From: Chamaecyparis obtusa
Lineage: Eukaryota > Streptophyta > Pinopsida > Cupressales > Cupressaceae
Direction: 5' to 3'
Length of the DNA: 64,000 bases
Assembly: GCA_027943335.1 (NCBI GenBank)
Contig: BSBK01007856.1
Span: 186,001 to 250,000, forward strand
Position numbers and translations under genes: made by a program. Shown here in pieces: positions 33,964 to 45,786 of the stretch (its first letter is position 1; each line of letters starts with the position of its first letter). The notes under the pieces were generated by a model. That model saw only the letters and a program-made list of their open reading frames with translations. It made no database searches and had not been told where the DNA came from.

Positions 33964-34634
33964 CAACATGTGAATGATATGAAACAACATATTAAATGAA
34001 ATGTTTAAACAATAGATTAAATATATATATATTTTGGAAACAACAGTAAAGGATATATAAAAAGAGATATTTAACCAGAGATATTAGATAAATTTATTAA
34101 TGTTAGAAGAGAGATAATCCTGCAAAAAAAATGTCAAAAAACACAATGAAATACCCACAACAGAGATAATCTGCAAAGATATATGGATTCTTTATAATAA
34201 TTCGCATAGCAAAATGAATGGTTGCTTTGAATAAATGGATAGAAAACCTGCAAGGAGGATTAGTTTAAATGTGAAACTCGACAAAAAATAAGAAGAATAC
34301 TGCAGGAAAACTGTTAGAAAGAATATTAAAATCTAAATGAGTAAACTAGAAGTAAATGATATAAATGGAACCTGCAAACAAAGGTTAGAGAAACCATGCA
34401 AAACATGAGATTAAAAGAGGGTTAGAAACTAAGTTAGGTTTGGCGGAGAACCATCCAAACCCAAAAAAAATAAAAAAATCTACTCTCTGGCGGCAAGCCT
34501 TCGAAAGAGGGTTAGAAACTAAAAAACTAAAATGATAAAAGAACAAGTAAGAGTTGCAACAAATATTAGATCAACAAGAAGAGACTTTCTCCTTCGAATG
34601 AAACCTTCCTAAAAACACTTAAACAAGGATTAAA
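32746..34634 (-). other. Copia-2 untranslated leader
   Basis: A-rich leader (on the plus strand), no gene. Contains a TA run at 33932-33962 and a segment near 34440-34500 (GTTTGGCGGAGAACC, TCTGGCGGCAAG) shared with the Copia-3 leader. Confidence 0.75.
33932..33962. repeat. (TA)n microsatellite
   Basis: About 15 TA units inside the Copia-2 leader. Confidence 0.95.
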
Positions 34635-34649
34635 CCTGCTCTGATACCA
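34635..34649 (-). other. Copia-2 primer binding site
   Basis: Minus-strand TGGTATCAGAGCAGG, a perfect initiator tRNA-Met PBS core, next to the LTR end at 34650. Confidence 0.95.
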
Positions 34650-35240
34650 TGTTAGAAGTATTAAAAGTATGAAAATAAGTTAATGAAATAATCCAAGAAA
34701 GTGAAGTGCAAGAAGGAATTTTACCATGTAAACCAAGAATGAGATAAAGATTCAAGATCAATCACCAAAACATGAGAATGCTCCAAGAATCCAAACAAAG
34801 AGCCAAAAGATTTTGAAAGGGGAAAGCAAATAAAAAGCCTTGTGTATAATGAATGAGACAAGAAAAGCCTAAATAGAGAGATAGAATATGAGCAATAAGC
34901 TCAATACAATAATGAGAGAACTAATATGTGAAGAGGAGAGAAAATTGTGTGAAGGAATGTGAAAAATTGTATCAAGTGTGTGGAGAAGAATCTCTTAAGT
35001 AGAGATGAGTGAAGAAGTTTGCATGTAACTCCCATGTAAATGAATGCCACATTCATACTAAGTGTGTGCCAAGTGTGAGCATCCTCATAAGGAGGAATAA
35101 ATTAATTTCCCTATTAAAGGAATTACAAGAAATGATTTGTCCTCCCACTTGGACTAGAGGAAAAAATTACATGTAGAGATTCTTATAGGAATATCCTAAA
35201 TTAAATAAAACAACCAAGGAAAGATTATAAATTCTAACAC
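34650..35240 (-). repeat. Copia-2 5' LTR
   Basis: 591 bp, TG...CA on the minus strand (TGTTAGAATTTATAATC...AATACTTCTAACA). Related to the Copia-3 LTRs. It interrupts element A ORF2 exactly after 'SHMVIVEKK'. The partner LTR is missing. Confidence 0.92.
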
Positions 35241-37678
35241 TTTCTTTTCAACTATGACCATGTGAGAGCTTGTAGGTTTAGAGTCAACAGTTGATGTACC
35301 CTCAATCCTTGTATAATCATGTACCTGAATGAGAACGATATTGGTACTCGGTAGAAAGGGATCTAAGGCTGCCTCAACAATAATTTGGCTTTTTATTTCT
35401 TCCTCGGTCAAGGCATTAATGTTTAATGGTGTGTCCTCATGGATATCCTCAATAGTGATCACATCCCGTGATCTACTCACTTCTACCTTCTGTCTTTCCT
35501 CTTCCTCAAGATTTTGAGGCTCATCTATTCTTCTTTATTATCTAGTTTAACCTGGTTGGATGTACCTTCACCTTGTTGTGCACTCTTATCAACCATTAAC
35601 CCAAAAATGATCTTCCACATCCTTTTTCTCTTTTTGAAAATTTCATCAAAATTATGTTTCAAAATGGAATAAGCCCTTAGCTTAGGTATAAACATATTTC
35701 TGTGTTGTGCCATGAATTTTCCTATTTTCTCAAGTGTTAGTTCAAGCATGATCTAAGCTATAGTTCCTTCTCTTATCCGCCTTTCGGTCGTAATAGCATA
35801 CTGCCATTTCTGATCAATTTTGCTAAACAATTCATCATGGATTAGAATCCCTATTTTAAAAGGTGTCATCTTGAATGTGCATAGCATCTCTAACATAGCT
35901 TCTTCAATCTTCTCTTTATCATCTCTTCTTAATATTTCATATTTTATAATCTTGAATCCTACTAATCCTATCATGCTCTTGATATTTTGGCATATTTCAT
36001 CCATACTAGTTGGATGTTTGTATGATGCCACCTGCAATGTGCTATTATCATATGTGTTGGTCATTTCTTTATCATCGTCCTTCTGTAGCACTAGCTTTCT
36101 TCTCATCTTCTTCTTGGGATGATTCGACACAAGTCTAGTTTTCACTTGTTTCCTTTTTCCTGAGCCTTCTCCTCTAGTGTTCTTGGGTGGAATTTTCCTT
36201 TGGGGTTTGGTAGTTGTGGCAGTTGAAGCTTCCCTAGTTCTTGGTCTAAGTGTTGCAGGAGGAGTGGGCTTTTGTTTCTGTATCTAACTTTTACTGGGCT
36301 TGACAACCATTGCTTCCTTTCCCTTCTTTTGAGTTTCTACTCCCTCCTGTTCACTTCCTTCAGATTCACTGGACTGATCTTCTCCCAGACCTTGTTTAAT
36401 TTCAAGAGGTGCACTCTCCTCTTCTCCTTCTCCTAACATTTTCTCAAGATTCTTGACTCTTTTTTTTTTCTCTCTGGGTTGCAGACTTTAACCCCGTGAT
36501 AATCTGGAATTTGGCTTCTTTATAATTCCTAAAAGGCTTTTATTTTCTATCAATCTCTTATGCTAGTAAAGAATTTATTGCTACTAATGTCTCATCTATG
36601 TTGATCTCATAGGGAAATGGCCTTAGCCATGCTACCCTAGACATAACAACTTGAACATAGGTGTGGACGTTATCCACTACAAAACATATATCATTATAGT
36701 GTGTTTCTACTAGGGATACAAGAATTCTACTACTCTTCCTTATCTTTTTCTTAAATTTAAAAAAGTAGCTCTCCATCACACTATCAAAATTATGACCTAA
36801 CTGTTGAATAAACTCATTAACTTGTTGAGTTACCAGTCGGTCCTTACTCCATAGTACATCACCTATAGTAGGAAAACTATTTTGTGCATAAAAGAATAGA
36901 TAGACTATCAAGGAACCAAACTTACACATTGATTTTTTAGCCTTCCTAATTGATGTTAGGTTCTCAACAAGTTGAGTTAACTGCAACTCGACAAGATCAT
37001 AAGTATAATCTTTCTTCACCATCTTCCATGCCTGATCTACTATAATACAAGGAACATTGTCCATCTTGCTTGGCGCATAAAACTTGTGAGATATAACCCT
37101 TATCGCAAAATCTATCTCAGGATTTTTGATGGTGGAGATTGTCATTCCCCTCTTGTTCCATACTTTTGATGTGATATCCTAGATTACTTCTTTTCTTTGA
37201 TATCTCATTGTATTCTTCCTAGTAAGAATAGGATAATCGGTGACTTGGTGAATCATATTCTTGGTGATGTTCACCGGCCCATTCTCCAACCACAATTGCA
37301 TGTCATGTACTCTACTCAAAATGATCTTAATCCATTCTACTTTGAAGTTGCAAGGAAAATCTAGGGCACACACTAACCCTTTCTTAAGAACGTGTTGATG
37401 ATCTACCTTCAACACTATGTTATCAACAACCTGTTATAAGCTTCCCTCAACTCATAATCTCTAATCTCTTTAATCTTGCACATGTAGAATGCATGCACAT
37501 CATGTATCATCAAGACCTTTGGTGGAATTGATGACAGGACTCCCAAGAGATATCCCTTCAATGTGCTTTCCAGTATAGATTGGAACTTTGGTGGTTTACA
37601 TGCATCAATCCTTACTAATTGAATATTTAGAACCTCTTTCCCTTGTTTCCTTAGTGTTGCAGATGTGGTGGATGCCAT
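35241..37678 (-). pseudogene. Element A ORF2, unknown VTGxP-type protein
   Basis: ATG at 37676-37678 (MASTTSATLRKQGKEV); element B starts MASTASSS. Segments in order: 'GVLSSIPPKVLMIHDVHAFY'; 'LDFPCNFKVEWIKIILSRVH'; 'ITKNMIHQVTDYP' (37230-37268); an open 195-codon block (36558-37145) with 'ESYFFKFKKKIRKSSRILVS' and 'THYNDICFVVDNVHTYVQ'; a Lys/Ser/Thr-rich basic stretch (36120-36480); and 'MDEICQNIKSMIGLVGFKII' (35753-36145). It is broken by stops and shifts and truncated by the Copia-2 LTR at 35240. No known enzyme motif is visible. The length and order match ORF2 of element B. Confidence 0.72.
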
Positions 37679-38283
37679 TTCTCATATTTAGGGTTCAAAA
37701 GATAAATTCAAGTAGCTCGATAATACCTTGTGTCAATAGTCCTTCACTATGTTTGTCGTCAGCATGTTGTAAGAATCTTCACAAACTTGACTTAGCATAA
37801 ATCACTCTTCTCAATCACCTTGAATCACTCTACAAATTCTCAAATCACTATGTGAAATGAGAATGAATGGTAATATTTCTCTTCATAGACTCAAACAGTC
37901 ATATTAGGTCTTCATTGAATGCTCCGTACACTTTTTAGGTGAAATACAACTATCTCAGCCTCCACATGACACTCGATTATCATATTCCCTTACTTAGTTG
38001 AAACCATGATTTGGTTGATACCAACATTTTTCATTTTAGTTCATTAGATGTAACATCTTGTCTATTACAAGAGCTCGACACATATTGAGTGACTCGGTCA
38101 CTATAGACATAAATACTAATGCTCAACATCAATTATGCAATTTGACTCTTTCCTCAAATCTGTCCTAATGCATCATAACTTATGAAGATATGGAATTTAA
38201 CACATCAAATGTCAGGAACTGGTGTAAAATATAACATTTGAAAGGATAGTTCCTTACATACCTTTTTTATTAGATAGAAGTAG
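37679..38283 (-). other. Element A spacer between gag-like gene and ORF2
   Basis: About 600 bp without a reading frame, similar in length to the spacer of element B (45236-45786). Contains scattered GAGCTCGA/CTCGG words. Ends at the AGTAG duplication of the Gypsy derivative. Confidence 0.6.
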
Positions 38284-39206
38284 TGACGCAATGCAAGGTC
38301 AAGAGAATCCCCAAAGAAGATGTCCAAGCCCCCAGCTAAATAACCACACAATTGAATCCAACAACAAAGCAAGATCTAATAACAATTTGAATTCTTTATT
38401 TATGAAATAACTGATTACATGTAATGTCTCGGGCTGTAAGGCCTTCCCGGTCATGACCAATTACAAAGCAAGTAACAGTCCTGTAAGATCCCTCAAGATC
38501 CAATTCAAATCCTAACCCTAGCTAGCCAAATCTATAACAATAGGTTACAACAATCTAGTAGGAACATCCAACAAGATCTAAACTTGTGCTCGCAAGCCAC
38601 CAAGCAATCTCCTTGTTCCTAAGCCTCAGCCACTAGCTCTGCTAACAAATTTATAGCTTCAAATTCCTAACTTGAATCTCTGCTACTTTTCTTCCTCTAT
38701 CACTCTAACCTCAACAACTACCCCAGACCTTTCTTAAATACTACTTCTTCAGCCACAAGTCAGCTGGAAGAAAGAAATAACTCCAAAGCCCTAGTCGGCT
38801 CCTAAAACAACAAATATTAAATGCAATACAAGTCGGCTCTCAAATAGCCTTAAAAATAATTAATTCTCCATGTCAGCCTCTAGATCTACCTAGGAGAATG
38901 TAACACATGCTACAAATGTTATATATATCAAGTCGACCCACCAAACCATAAGAAATCCAGTCAGTAAGCCAAATTATCAAGTGCCAGCAAAAACAACTGA
39001 GAAAGCTAGGCATCACTGAGAAAGCATGTCGATCGAGCACCACAAGCATCATCGAGCATAGGTTCTACCAAGCATTAGAAGTTTACCGAGTTCCTTCAGT
39101 GACTGAGCCCTTTAAGACTGAGCTCCTCGATCAACACTGCAACTGAGTAACACAGAAATAATCCAACATGCAGGATTGCCAACTTCCCAAAGATGATCCT
39201 GTATCA
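38284..39206 (-). repeat. Gypsy derivative 3' LTR
   Basis: 923 bp. Partner of 41081-41914; carries about 90 bp (near 38480-38570) missing from the other LTR. Confidence 0.9.
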
Positions 39207-39399
39207 AACACCCTAGGTGTGAAAATATCTTTTCAAAAGCTAGAAGAACATCATACGGGATTCAACACATAAACCCCAAATTGGTTCTTCAATACATGTC
39301 CTCCAAACCTTCAACACTCTTACCTTGGATCCACTTCAATTTTCTTTTCCTTCTCAAGTATTTCCTCGACAATCCACGTGTCTATTCTCTATACTGATC

Positions 39400-40100
39400 T
39401 CCAACCCTTCCAGGATCCTTTAACTTATCTTGGCTCCCAAAGCTCAGGTTCCTCCTACTGATTATTGTATCTAGCAAAGACATTGGGGAAAAAAACCTGC
39501 CACCCTTCTCAATAGTAAACACATTCTTGACACAATCATGCACAACCCTGCAATCATACTACCAAGGTCTACCGAGCAATATGTGGCAACTACTCATGTC
39601 TACAATATCACACAACACTTGATCCTTATACTAGCCAATCTGAAAATCAACAAGACATTGCTCCCTCACTTCCAAAACATGAACATCTTGCAACCAACCA
39701 ATCCTATAAGGACAAGAATGTTTTACTCTCTTCAAACCAAGTTTCTGAATCATCTCCTCAAATACAAGGTTATCAATACTACCACCATCTAGGATCACAT
39801 TACAAAGTTTACCTCTTGACTTGCATTGAGTTCTAAACAAATTAATCCTCTGACAAGGTTCCACCTTAGTACCGAGAAATGTTCTTCAAACCAGAAATTT
39901 TCTAACTCCACCACAAGTTCATTCAGTATGTTCTCATTCACCACAATAGCTCTTCGATCACCGGCCTTCTGGGAACATTCATAAGATCTATGTCCTTCTT
40001 CACCACAATGAAAAAAAGTAGCCTTAAAGGAAACCTTACCTATCCTCTTCCTCAGCTCAACAGGTTTCGGTTCATCTTCAACAATTGGCTTATCCTTCAC
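39400..40100 (-). pseudogene. Gypsy zinc knuckle and aspartic protease
   Basis: Zinc knuckle 'HCGEEGHRSYEC' near 39975-40015, with the first Cys lost. Protease: 'LCNVILDGGSIDNLVFEEMI', 'KLGLKRVKHSCPYRIGWLQD', 'REQCLVDFQIG' and 'SCHILLGRPW' near 39570. DGGS replaces the canonical DTG/DSG, as in several plant Gypsy lineages. Stops separate the parts. Confidence 0.85.
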
Positions 40101-40163
40101 TGAGTGATCATGTTTCTCCTTCCCTCAAGAATTACCATGTTGTCTCCTTTTCAACTTATCTTT

Positions 40164-40971
40164 TTACTTCGAGGCATACTGATAAGCATCCTCAACTGAA
40201 TCAATCTTCATCATACCAATCTCATCCTGGATATTGAATCTCAATCCATTCACATACCGAGCTACCTTTTTCGTACCAATTTCTCTATGTCCATACTGAA
40301 TAGTCAACTTATAGAACTCCTCGGTATGGTCTTCAACTGTCAATTTTTTTTTCTTCAAATTCTATAATTTCTTAAACAAATCAAGTTCATATTCGGTAGG
40401 TATGAACTTAGCCTTCAATTTATCCATCATCAACCTCCACTAATTGATCTTTATTTCACCTTCAGCTTCTTTGTCTTTCTATAATTATTTCCACCAAAGA
40501 GAAAAATGTCCTTTCAACTTAGTTTGTGCCAACCTCACTCTAAGAGGATCTTTAATTTCTTCATGTTAAAACAAGTCTTCAAACTCACCAATGCAATCAA
40601 TCAAGTCCTCAGGTCTCAAAATCCCCATAGAAATTAGAAACTTCCATTTGGTAACTAGTACTTAATTGAGCTCCAAATCTCTGCAACCAACCAGTTCTGT
40701 CTTCACTAGATCTATCCCTCTGATCGGTTCTGTCATCTCCACTAGATCTAGCAGCTTCAAAGTCATTAATGGCTTCCTCATAGCCATCATTAGTACCCAC
40801 ATTCAAAGGTACACCATCCCTTGCCCTTATAATCTCAGTGATCATGTCATTCTTCATAAATTTCATCTTAGATCTGAAATCTGCTTTAACCTTCTTTGTA
40901 ATCTTTGAATCCATAGTATCACAGAGATTTTCAATTGCCCTAGGGTCCAATCTTCTCAGAGGCATCTTCAA
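40164..40971 (-). pseudogene. Gypsy gag
   Basis: ATG at 40971 (MKMPLRRLDPRAIENLCDTM). The later part 'TVEDHTEEFYKLTIQYGHRE' and 'KKVARYVNGLRFNIQDEIGM' (40164-40358) is the Retrotrans_gag core. The middle (40380-40600) is broken by stops. Forms the particle shell in this family. Confidence 0.85.
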
Positions 40972-41063
40972 GATCTTTGTAAACCCAAGTCAATAAATCA
41001 CCAACCCAAGGTCCTAGTTCAAACTACCTCAACTTCGATGATCTATCCACACACTCAATAACT

Positions 41064-41079
41064 TCAAGCTCTGATACCA
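41064..41079 (-). other. Gypsy derivative primer binding site
   Basis: Minus-strand TGGTATCAGAGCTTGA, an initiator tRNA-Met PBS, next to the LTR end at 41081. Confidence 0.9.
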
Positions 41080-41080
41080 C

Positions 41081-41914
41081 TCGACGTAGTGCAAGGCCAA
41101 GAGAATCCCCAAAGGAGATGTCTAAGCCCCCAGCTAAACAACCTCACAATGGAATCCAAAAATAAAGCAAGATCTGATAACAATCTGAATTCTTTATTCA
41201 TGAAATAACTGATTACATGTAATGTGTCGGGCTATAAGGCCTTCCTGGTTATGACCAATTACAAAGAAATTAACAATCCTGCAAGATCTAAACTTATGCT
41301 CGCAAGCCACCAAGTAATCTCCTTGTTCCTAAGCCTCATCCACTAGTCCTTCTCACAAATTCACATCTTTAGATTCCTAACTTGAATCTCTACTACAATT
41401 CTTCCTCTATCACTCTGCCCTTAACAACTACCCAGACCTTTCTTAAATACTACTTCATCCACAAGTCAACTGGAAGAAAGAAATAACTCCAAAGCCCTAT
41501 TCAGATCTGAAAACAACAAATATTAAATGAAATACAAGTTGGCTTTCAAATAGCCTTACAAATAATTAATTCTCCATGTCACCCTTTAGATCTACTTAGG
41601 AGAATGTAACACATGCTACAAATATTAAATATATCAAGTCAGCCCACCAAATCCATAAGAACTCCAGTCAGTAAGCCAAACTACTGAGTGCTAGCAAAAA
41701 CAACCAAGCAAGCTAGGCATCATCGAGAAAGGATGTCAACTGTGCACCACAAGCATCACCAAGCACAAGTTCTTCTAAGCATCAAAATTTTACCAAGTTC
41801 CTTCAGCGACCGAGCTCTTTAAAGATCGAGCTCCTTGGTCAACACTGTAATCGAGTAACACAGAAACACTCCAACATGCAAGATTGCCAACTTCCCAAGG
41901 ATTCTCCTGCATCA
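41081..41914 (-). repeat. Gypsy derivative 5' LTR
   Basis: 834 bp; the inner terminus has mutated from CA to GA. Matches 38284-39206 throughout, apart from one deletion of about 90 bp. Confidence 0.9.
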
Positions 41915-41919
41915 AGTAG

Positions 41920-42533
41920 TGTGGTCACCTGATCCATTGGATTGGGTGACCTCAGGTTCACTGTATCCACTATTGCTTGCTTCCTCTTTCTTTCTCCATG
42001 TCTTATTCATCTGGTTCCTTATCTATTCAATAGTCTCTTTATTTTTGAATTGTTCATCACTTGGTGCTTATGCTCTGCAGTATCTTTTTATGTGACCAAT
42101 CTTGTGGAATTTGTAATAAACTAGACTTTCACTCATCCAACTTTTGGATTTACCTCTAAAATGTATCTTTACACAGTTTGCTCCAATATGACCATATTCT
42201 CAACAATAATGACAACTATACCATGTATTGTAATCCCAATTGAATATGTTACCTTTCCTAGGTGCATTACTTTTCTTATTGGATGTCCACTTTGGTTTTG
42301 CATTGGATCTACATTCTTGTGCTTTATGACCATATTTATGACACTTTTAACAATGTCCTTGAAATCTAGGTGTAGTAGGTGCATTACTAACATTTGACCT
42401 GCATTCATGTGCCTGATGTCCATGCTTCTTATAGTTAAAACAATTTCTATTGAATTTGGGTTTAGGATTGGACTTACCATTCTTGCTTCTGCAGATGTTT
42501 GTTGTGTGTCATAGCTTTCCACAATGATGACAT
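41920..42533 (-). pseudogene. Element A gag-like protein, zinc-knuckle half
   Basis: Reads CHHCGKL, one stop, HTTNIC, then 'NYKKHGHQAHECRS', 'KCHKYGHKAQECRSNAKPKW', 'NWDYNTW', 'CREYGHIGANC' and 'FHKIGHIKRYC'. These five successive knuckles match element B in the same order, including NWDYNTW/VWDYNTW. The upstream coiled-coil half is at 50365-51032, across element B. Confidence 0.85.
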
Positions 42534-42538
42534 GTAGG

Positions 42539-43767
42539 TGTTATCTCTATTGAGCATTAATGATTGTCATTAGTATCAAAGGAAGTCAATGATATTGATC
42601 GGTTACAAATATGAACCCAGTCGGTAACTGTAAGCAAAATAGGCCAGTCAGTTAAGTGTATACACCGAGCATCAGACAGTTTACTGAGCATCAGTAGACA
42701 CTGATACCAAGTGTCAGTAAACATCGAGCATCAGAATGAATATCGAGTAGTTTATACAGTACTTACTGAGGATCATAGAAAATGGCATAGGAATTATAAA
42801 TGACACATTTATCTATGCAAATGGTTACAACAGATCAGAAAACATTTTACCAAGATTGAGGAAACTTTATTGGTGAGATATTCATTAAATGCAATGAAGA
42901 TCTTATGTAATTGATTTGATCTAGGTTAATTTTTGTACACCATAGATCTTAGGGTTTTGTCTAAGATATGGAAACCTAATTTTGTAAGCGGCATAAATCA
43001 ATATGCTATATATTTGTATTTTACATCATTTTTTATGTGAACTAATGTATGAATGAAGAAGCACTTGAAGCACTAGTCACCCTTCAAGATTATTAGTTGA
43101 TAGAGAAGAATAGTATTCAGAGTTTATTAGATTAAGGCAGAATCAGAATCAGGCTAACCGATCAGTTCAGAGCAGAGATCTACACAGTATAAGGTGATAT
43201 CTATTCAATATTTTATTTATTTGTATCAGACAATCTAAGTTGTCATTAAGTAGATAGTTACCTATTACTTTCTAATCATTGTAATAGATTTTTGGCAAAA
43301 TCTCCTAACAAAGTAGACCTAACAATCTTTTGTAAATCTCTTAACCGAGTGCACACTCAAGTAGTGTTGTTTAAATCCTATCACTAGGTAGATCTAGTTG
43401 ATCTAATATGTTACTCCTAACAGGGTAAGATCACCAAAAGTGATCAAAACTTGTAGCCTTAACAGGCAAACCTTTTCTATCTACAGTACTAAAGAATTTG
43501 TGGGTGTCATCCCCACCGTAGTTTTTACCTTCTAACAAGGGTTTCTGCGTTACCAAAATACTTGTGTTATGGGACTGATATATTTTTGATTTCATGTTAT
43601 TTACTTTTGCAAGTTTAATGGATGAATGATACATGTATTAAATACAAGTTATTTTGGAAGGTTATTACTGTTTACTAGTCTAGATCTGAAAGGTTTATGA
43701 GTTAAATTTTTTGAGGGTACTGATGCACCCCTCCCCTCTCAGTACATATCTCTCCTAATTCCCAACA
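42539..43767 (+). repeat. Element B 5' LTR
   Basis: TGTTATCTCTATTGAGC...TAATTCCCAACA. U3 near 42660-42780 repeats ACCGAGCATCAG-like words. The R/U5 end has the CACCCCTCCCCTCTCAGTAC segment common to this family. Same family as 9831-11072. Confidence 0.95.
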
Positions 43768-43769
43768 AT

Positions 43770-43781
43770 TGGTATCAGAGA
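43770..43781 (+). other. Element B primer binding site
   Basis: TGGTATCAGAGA, initiator tRNA-Met type, two bases inside the 5' LTR end. Confidence 0.92.
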
Positions 43782-43830
43782 TTAGTTCTCTTATTGGATA
43801 GTTTAACCGCTGAAGGGTAAATATCCAGTC

Positions 43831-45235
43831 ATGGAGAGGTATAAGTTAGATAAGACAATAGAGAATCAGAAGATTCATATGCAGATGTTTTTTGAGTAGT
43901 GCAGGCAAGCTAAGGATGAATTGAAGAAACTATTGGTTGAAAGGAAAAACCTAGCTATTATGCAAAATGAGATTGGCTACCATGAAGAAGTGATTGATGA
44001 TTTATTTGATCATATTGGATCTAGTTCTGGAAGTGTTTCTAATGGATCTGAAAGCATAATCTCTAATTTGTCTGAAAAGAACCTTCACTTAACCGAACAA
44101 GTGAAAGCATTGCAAATTGATTAGGAATTACAAATGGTGAGAATGGTAGAGATAATGAACAATGCTAGACATGTTGACCAAGAAAGAAATCTAGTTATTG
44201 AAGACTGAAGACAAATAACTGAACAACTTCAAGGAAAAGAAAGTGAGATACAAAGACTCATCGATCGCCATTTTCAAACATCCAATCAGATGGTGATTGT
44301 GAATCAAGAAGTCAACCGAGTAAATGGAGAATTATCAAGAAGACTTGAATATGTTGCAAGACTCAGAGAAGAGAATGAGAAATTGAGAAATGAAGTGAAA
44401 ACTCAATAGCAGCACAATGAAATGAAGAAATTGGCTGAGGACAGTTCAAAAAAGATTGATGATTTTCTGAATAATCAAAGAAGATTTGAAAGAAAAGCTA
44501 GTTTAGGCTATACCGATGAAGGAGAATCATCACAACAAGTTGAAAAAGCCAACAACAGTCAAAGTCAAAGACCGAAGATGTTGTCATGTTATCAGTGTGG
44601 CAAACCGGGACATACCTCAAATGTGTGTAGAAGCAGAGCATAAGGTAAACCTCTTGTCACTCCTAAGTTTAATGGTTATTGTTATTATTGTGGAAAGTAT
44701 GGTCACCAAGCTTATGAGTGTAGAGCTAAACTGAACAAGAATGCTAACAATCCTACCATGGATAAATTATGTTACACTTGTAATAAACATGGACACACTG
44801 CACGAGAATGTAAGGCAAAAATGAAGCAGGTCTGGACACCTAAGCAGAAGACACAATGCAAGCCTTACCAACCGAAGAGACAAGGTAATTCTTATGTTTG
44901 GGATTACAACACATGGGCTAACTATATTGCATGTGGTAGATATGGGCACATTGCAAAAAATTGTAATAGGAAAAGATGGGCTAGACAATCAAGAAGCTGG
45001 ACAAGCACCGGAATGGCATGTTTGCATTGTCATAAGGTCGGTCATCTAAGCAAGGACTTCAAAGACCGAGCACTAGAAGAAGGTCATGTATTTGAGAGTG
45101 GAAACACTATAGAAGACATCATGAGAATAAGGAACACTATGTGGAGAAAGGCATCTAATGAGAATGTTGAATCAAGTAATGATGTCGGTGAAACCTCATC
45201 CATTGGATTGGGTGACATCGGTACCACCACCTAAG
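43831..45235 (+). pseudogene. Element B gag-like coiled-coil, multi-CCHC protein
   Basis: ATG at 43831 (MERYKLDKTIENQKIHMQMF). The first about 250 residues are heptad-rich with long Glu/Lys/Gln/Leu stretches ('LSRRLEYVARLREENEKLR'), predicting a coiled coil. Five zinc-knuckle-like motifs follow: CYQCGKPGHTSNVC, CYYCGKYGHQAYEC, CYTCNKHGHTAREC, a degenerate ACGRYGHIAKNC and CLHCHKVGHLSKDF. A 'SSIGLGDIGTTT' tail ends at TAA near 45233. Six point stops interrupt a frame that is otherwise kept. No UBN2 or Retrotrans_gag capsid core is visible, which is odd for a gag. An RNA-binding role is inferred from the knuckles. Confidence 0.85.
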
Positions 45236-45786
45236 ATGATAAAGGTATGTATGGAATTGACATTTCAAAACAATCATATTTTACATACATTTCCTTATAC
45301 ATGGTGTGCACATACCAAATCTACATGAATAAAGATGCATTATGGTGTATATGTTATGAGAAAATAAAGTAACACAGTCGGTAAAAGTTAGACCGAGCTA
45401 TGGTTACCCATCGATAATCACTATTTAAGGTTAACCGAACAACGGTATCAACTGAACAAAGAAGTATTGTGTTAACCAAGCAAATGAAAGTTTGTAGTCA
45501 TCATCGAGATGATAGTTGTCATGAACCAAAAAGTAGGTCAAGCATTTAATGCATAAATTTTGAGTGGGAATATGAAAAATTCTATAAATACACGGAAGAT
45601 AGAGTTCATTTTTCATATTGCAAATTTTGGAGAGCTAAAATTTCATAGAGAGAGTTCGAGCAAGAATCTTTCAAGATAATTCAAGCAATTTCAAATCAAA
45701 CTAAGCACAGTCTTTGATACATTTCGAGTAAGTTGAAACCCTACCAAGCATATTCTTCGTATTTACTGAAAACCTAGTTTGTTGAA
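45236..45786 (+). promoter_or_regulatory. Spacer with possible internal promoter before ORF2
   Basis: 550-bp spacer. TCTATAAATA at 45581-45590 is a good plant TATA box, 197 bp before the ORF2 ATG at 45787. CTCGGT/ACCGAG words like those of the LTR U3 lie upstream (45375-45470). Possible internal promoter; the matching spacer of element A has no clear TATA. Confidence 0.35.

Larger units (their letters stand above)
11367..35240 (-). mobile_element. Copia-2, Ty1/Copia element split by four insertions
   Basis: Minus-strand Copia whose 5' LTR is at 34650-35240 and whose PBS is at 34635-34649. Its body is in pieces: gag start 32386-32745, gag bridge 24010-24041, gag/CCHC 15280-15770, protease to integrase 12514-13419, and integrase C-terminus with linker 11367-12237. 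The pieces are separated by Copia-3, the LINE, a LINE-tailed element and a foldback element. The sequence stops at 11367 just after 'TWDLVPLPHDN', so reverse transcriptase, RNase H and the 3' LTR are missing. It is a sister family of Copia-3: the two share protein order and LTR words such as TCTAGTCCAAGTGGGAGGAC. Confidence 0.88.
38284..41914 (-). mobile_element. Gypsy deletion derivative (gag-protease only)
   Basis: 3631 bp with LTRs 38284-39206 and 41081-41914 and TSD AGTAG (38279-38283 and 41915-41919). PBS just inside the right LTR. Encodes a Retrotrans_gag fragment, a zinc knuckle and an aspartic protease, then passes directly to the 3' LTR without RT, RNase H or integrase. An intact TSD means that it inserted in this reduced form or lost its centre later. 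Confidence 0.9.

Noticed and set aside
41930..41952. 17-bp word CCATTGGATTGGGTGAC shared with element B gag tail (45200), but in the opposite relative orientation to the genes
   Set aside because: Too short to separate from chance or from a small local inversion; not used as evidence.
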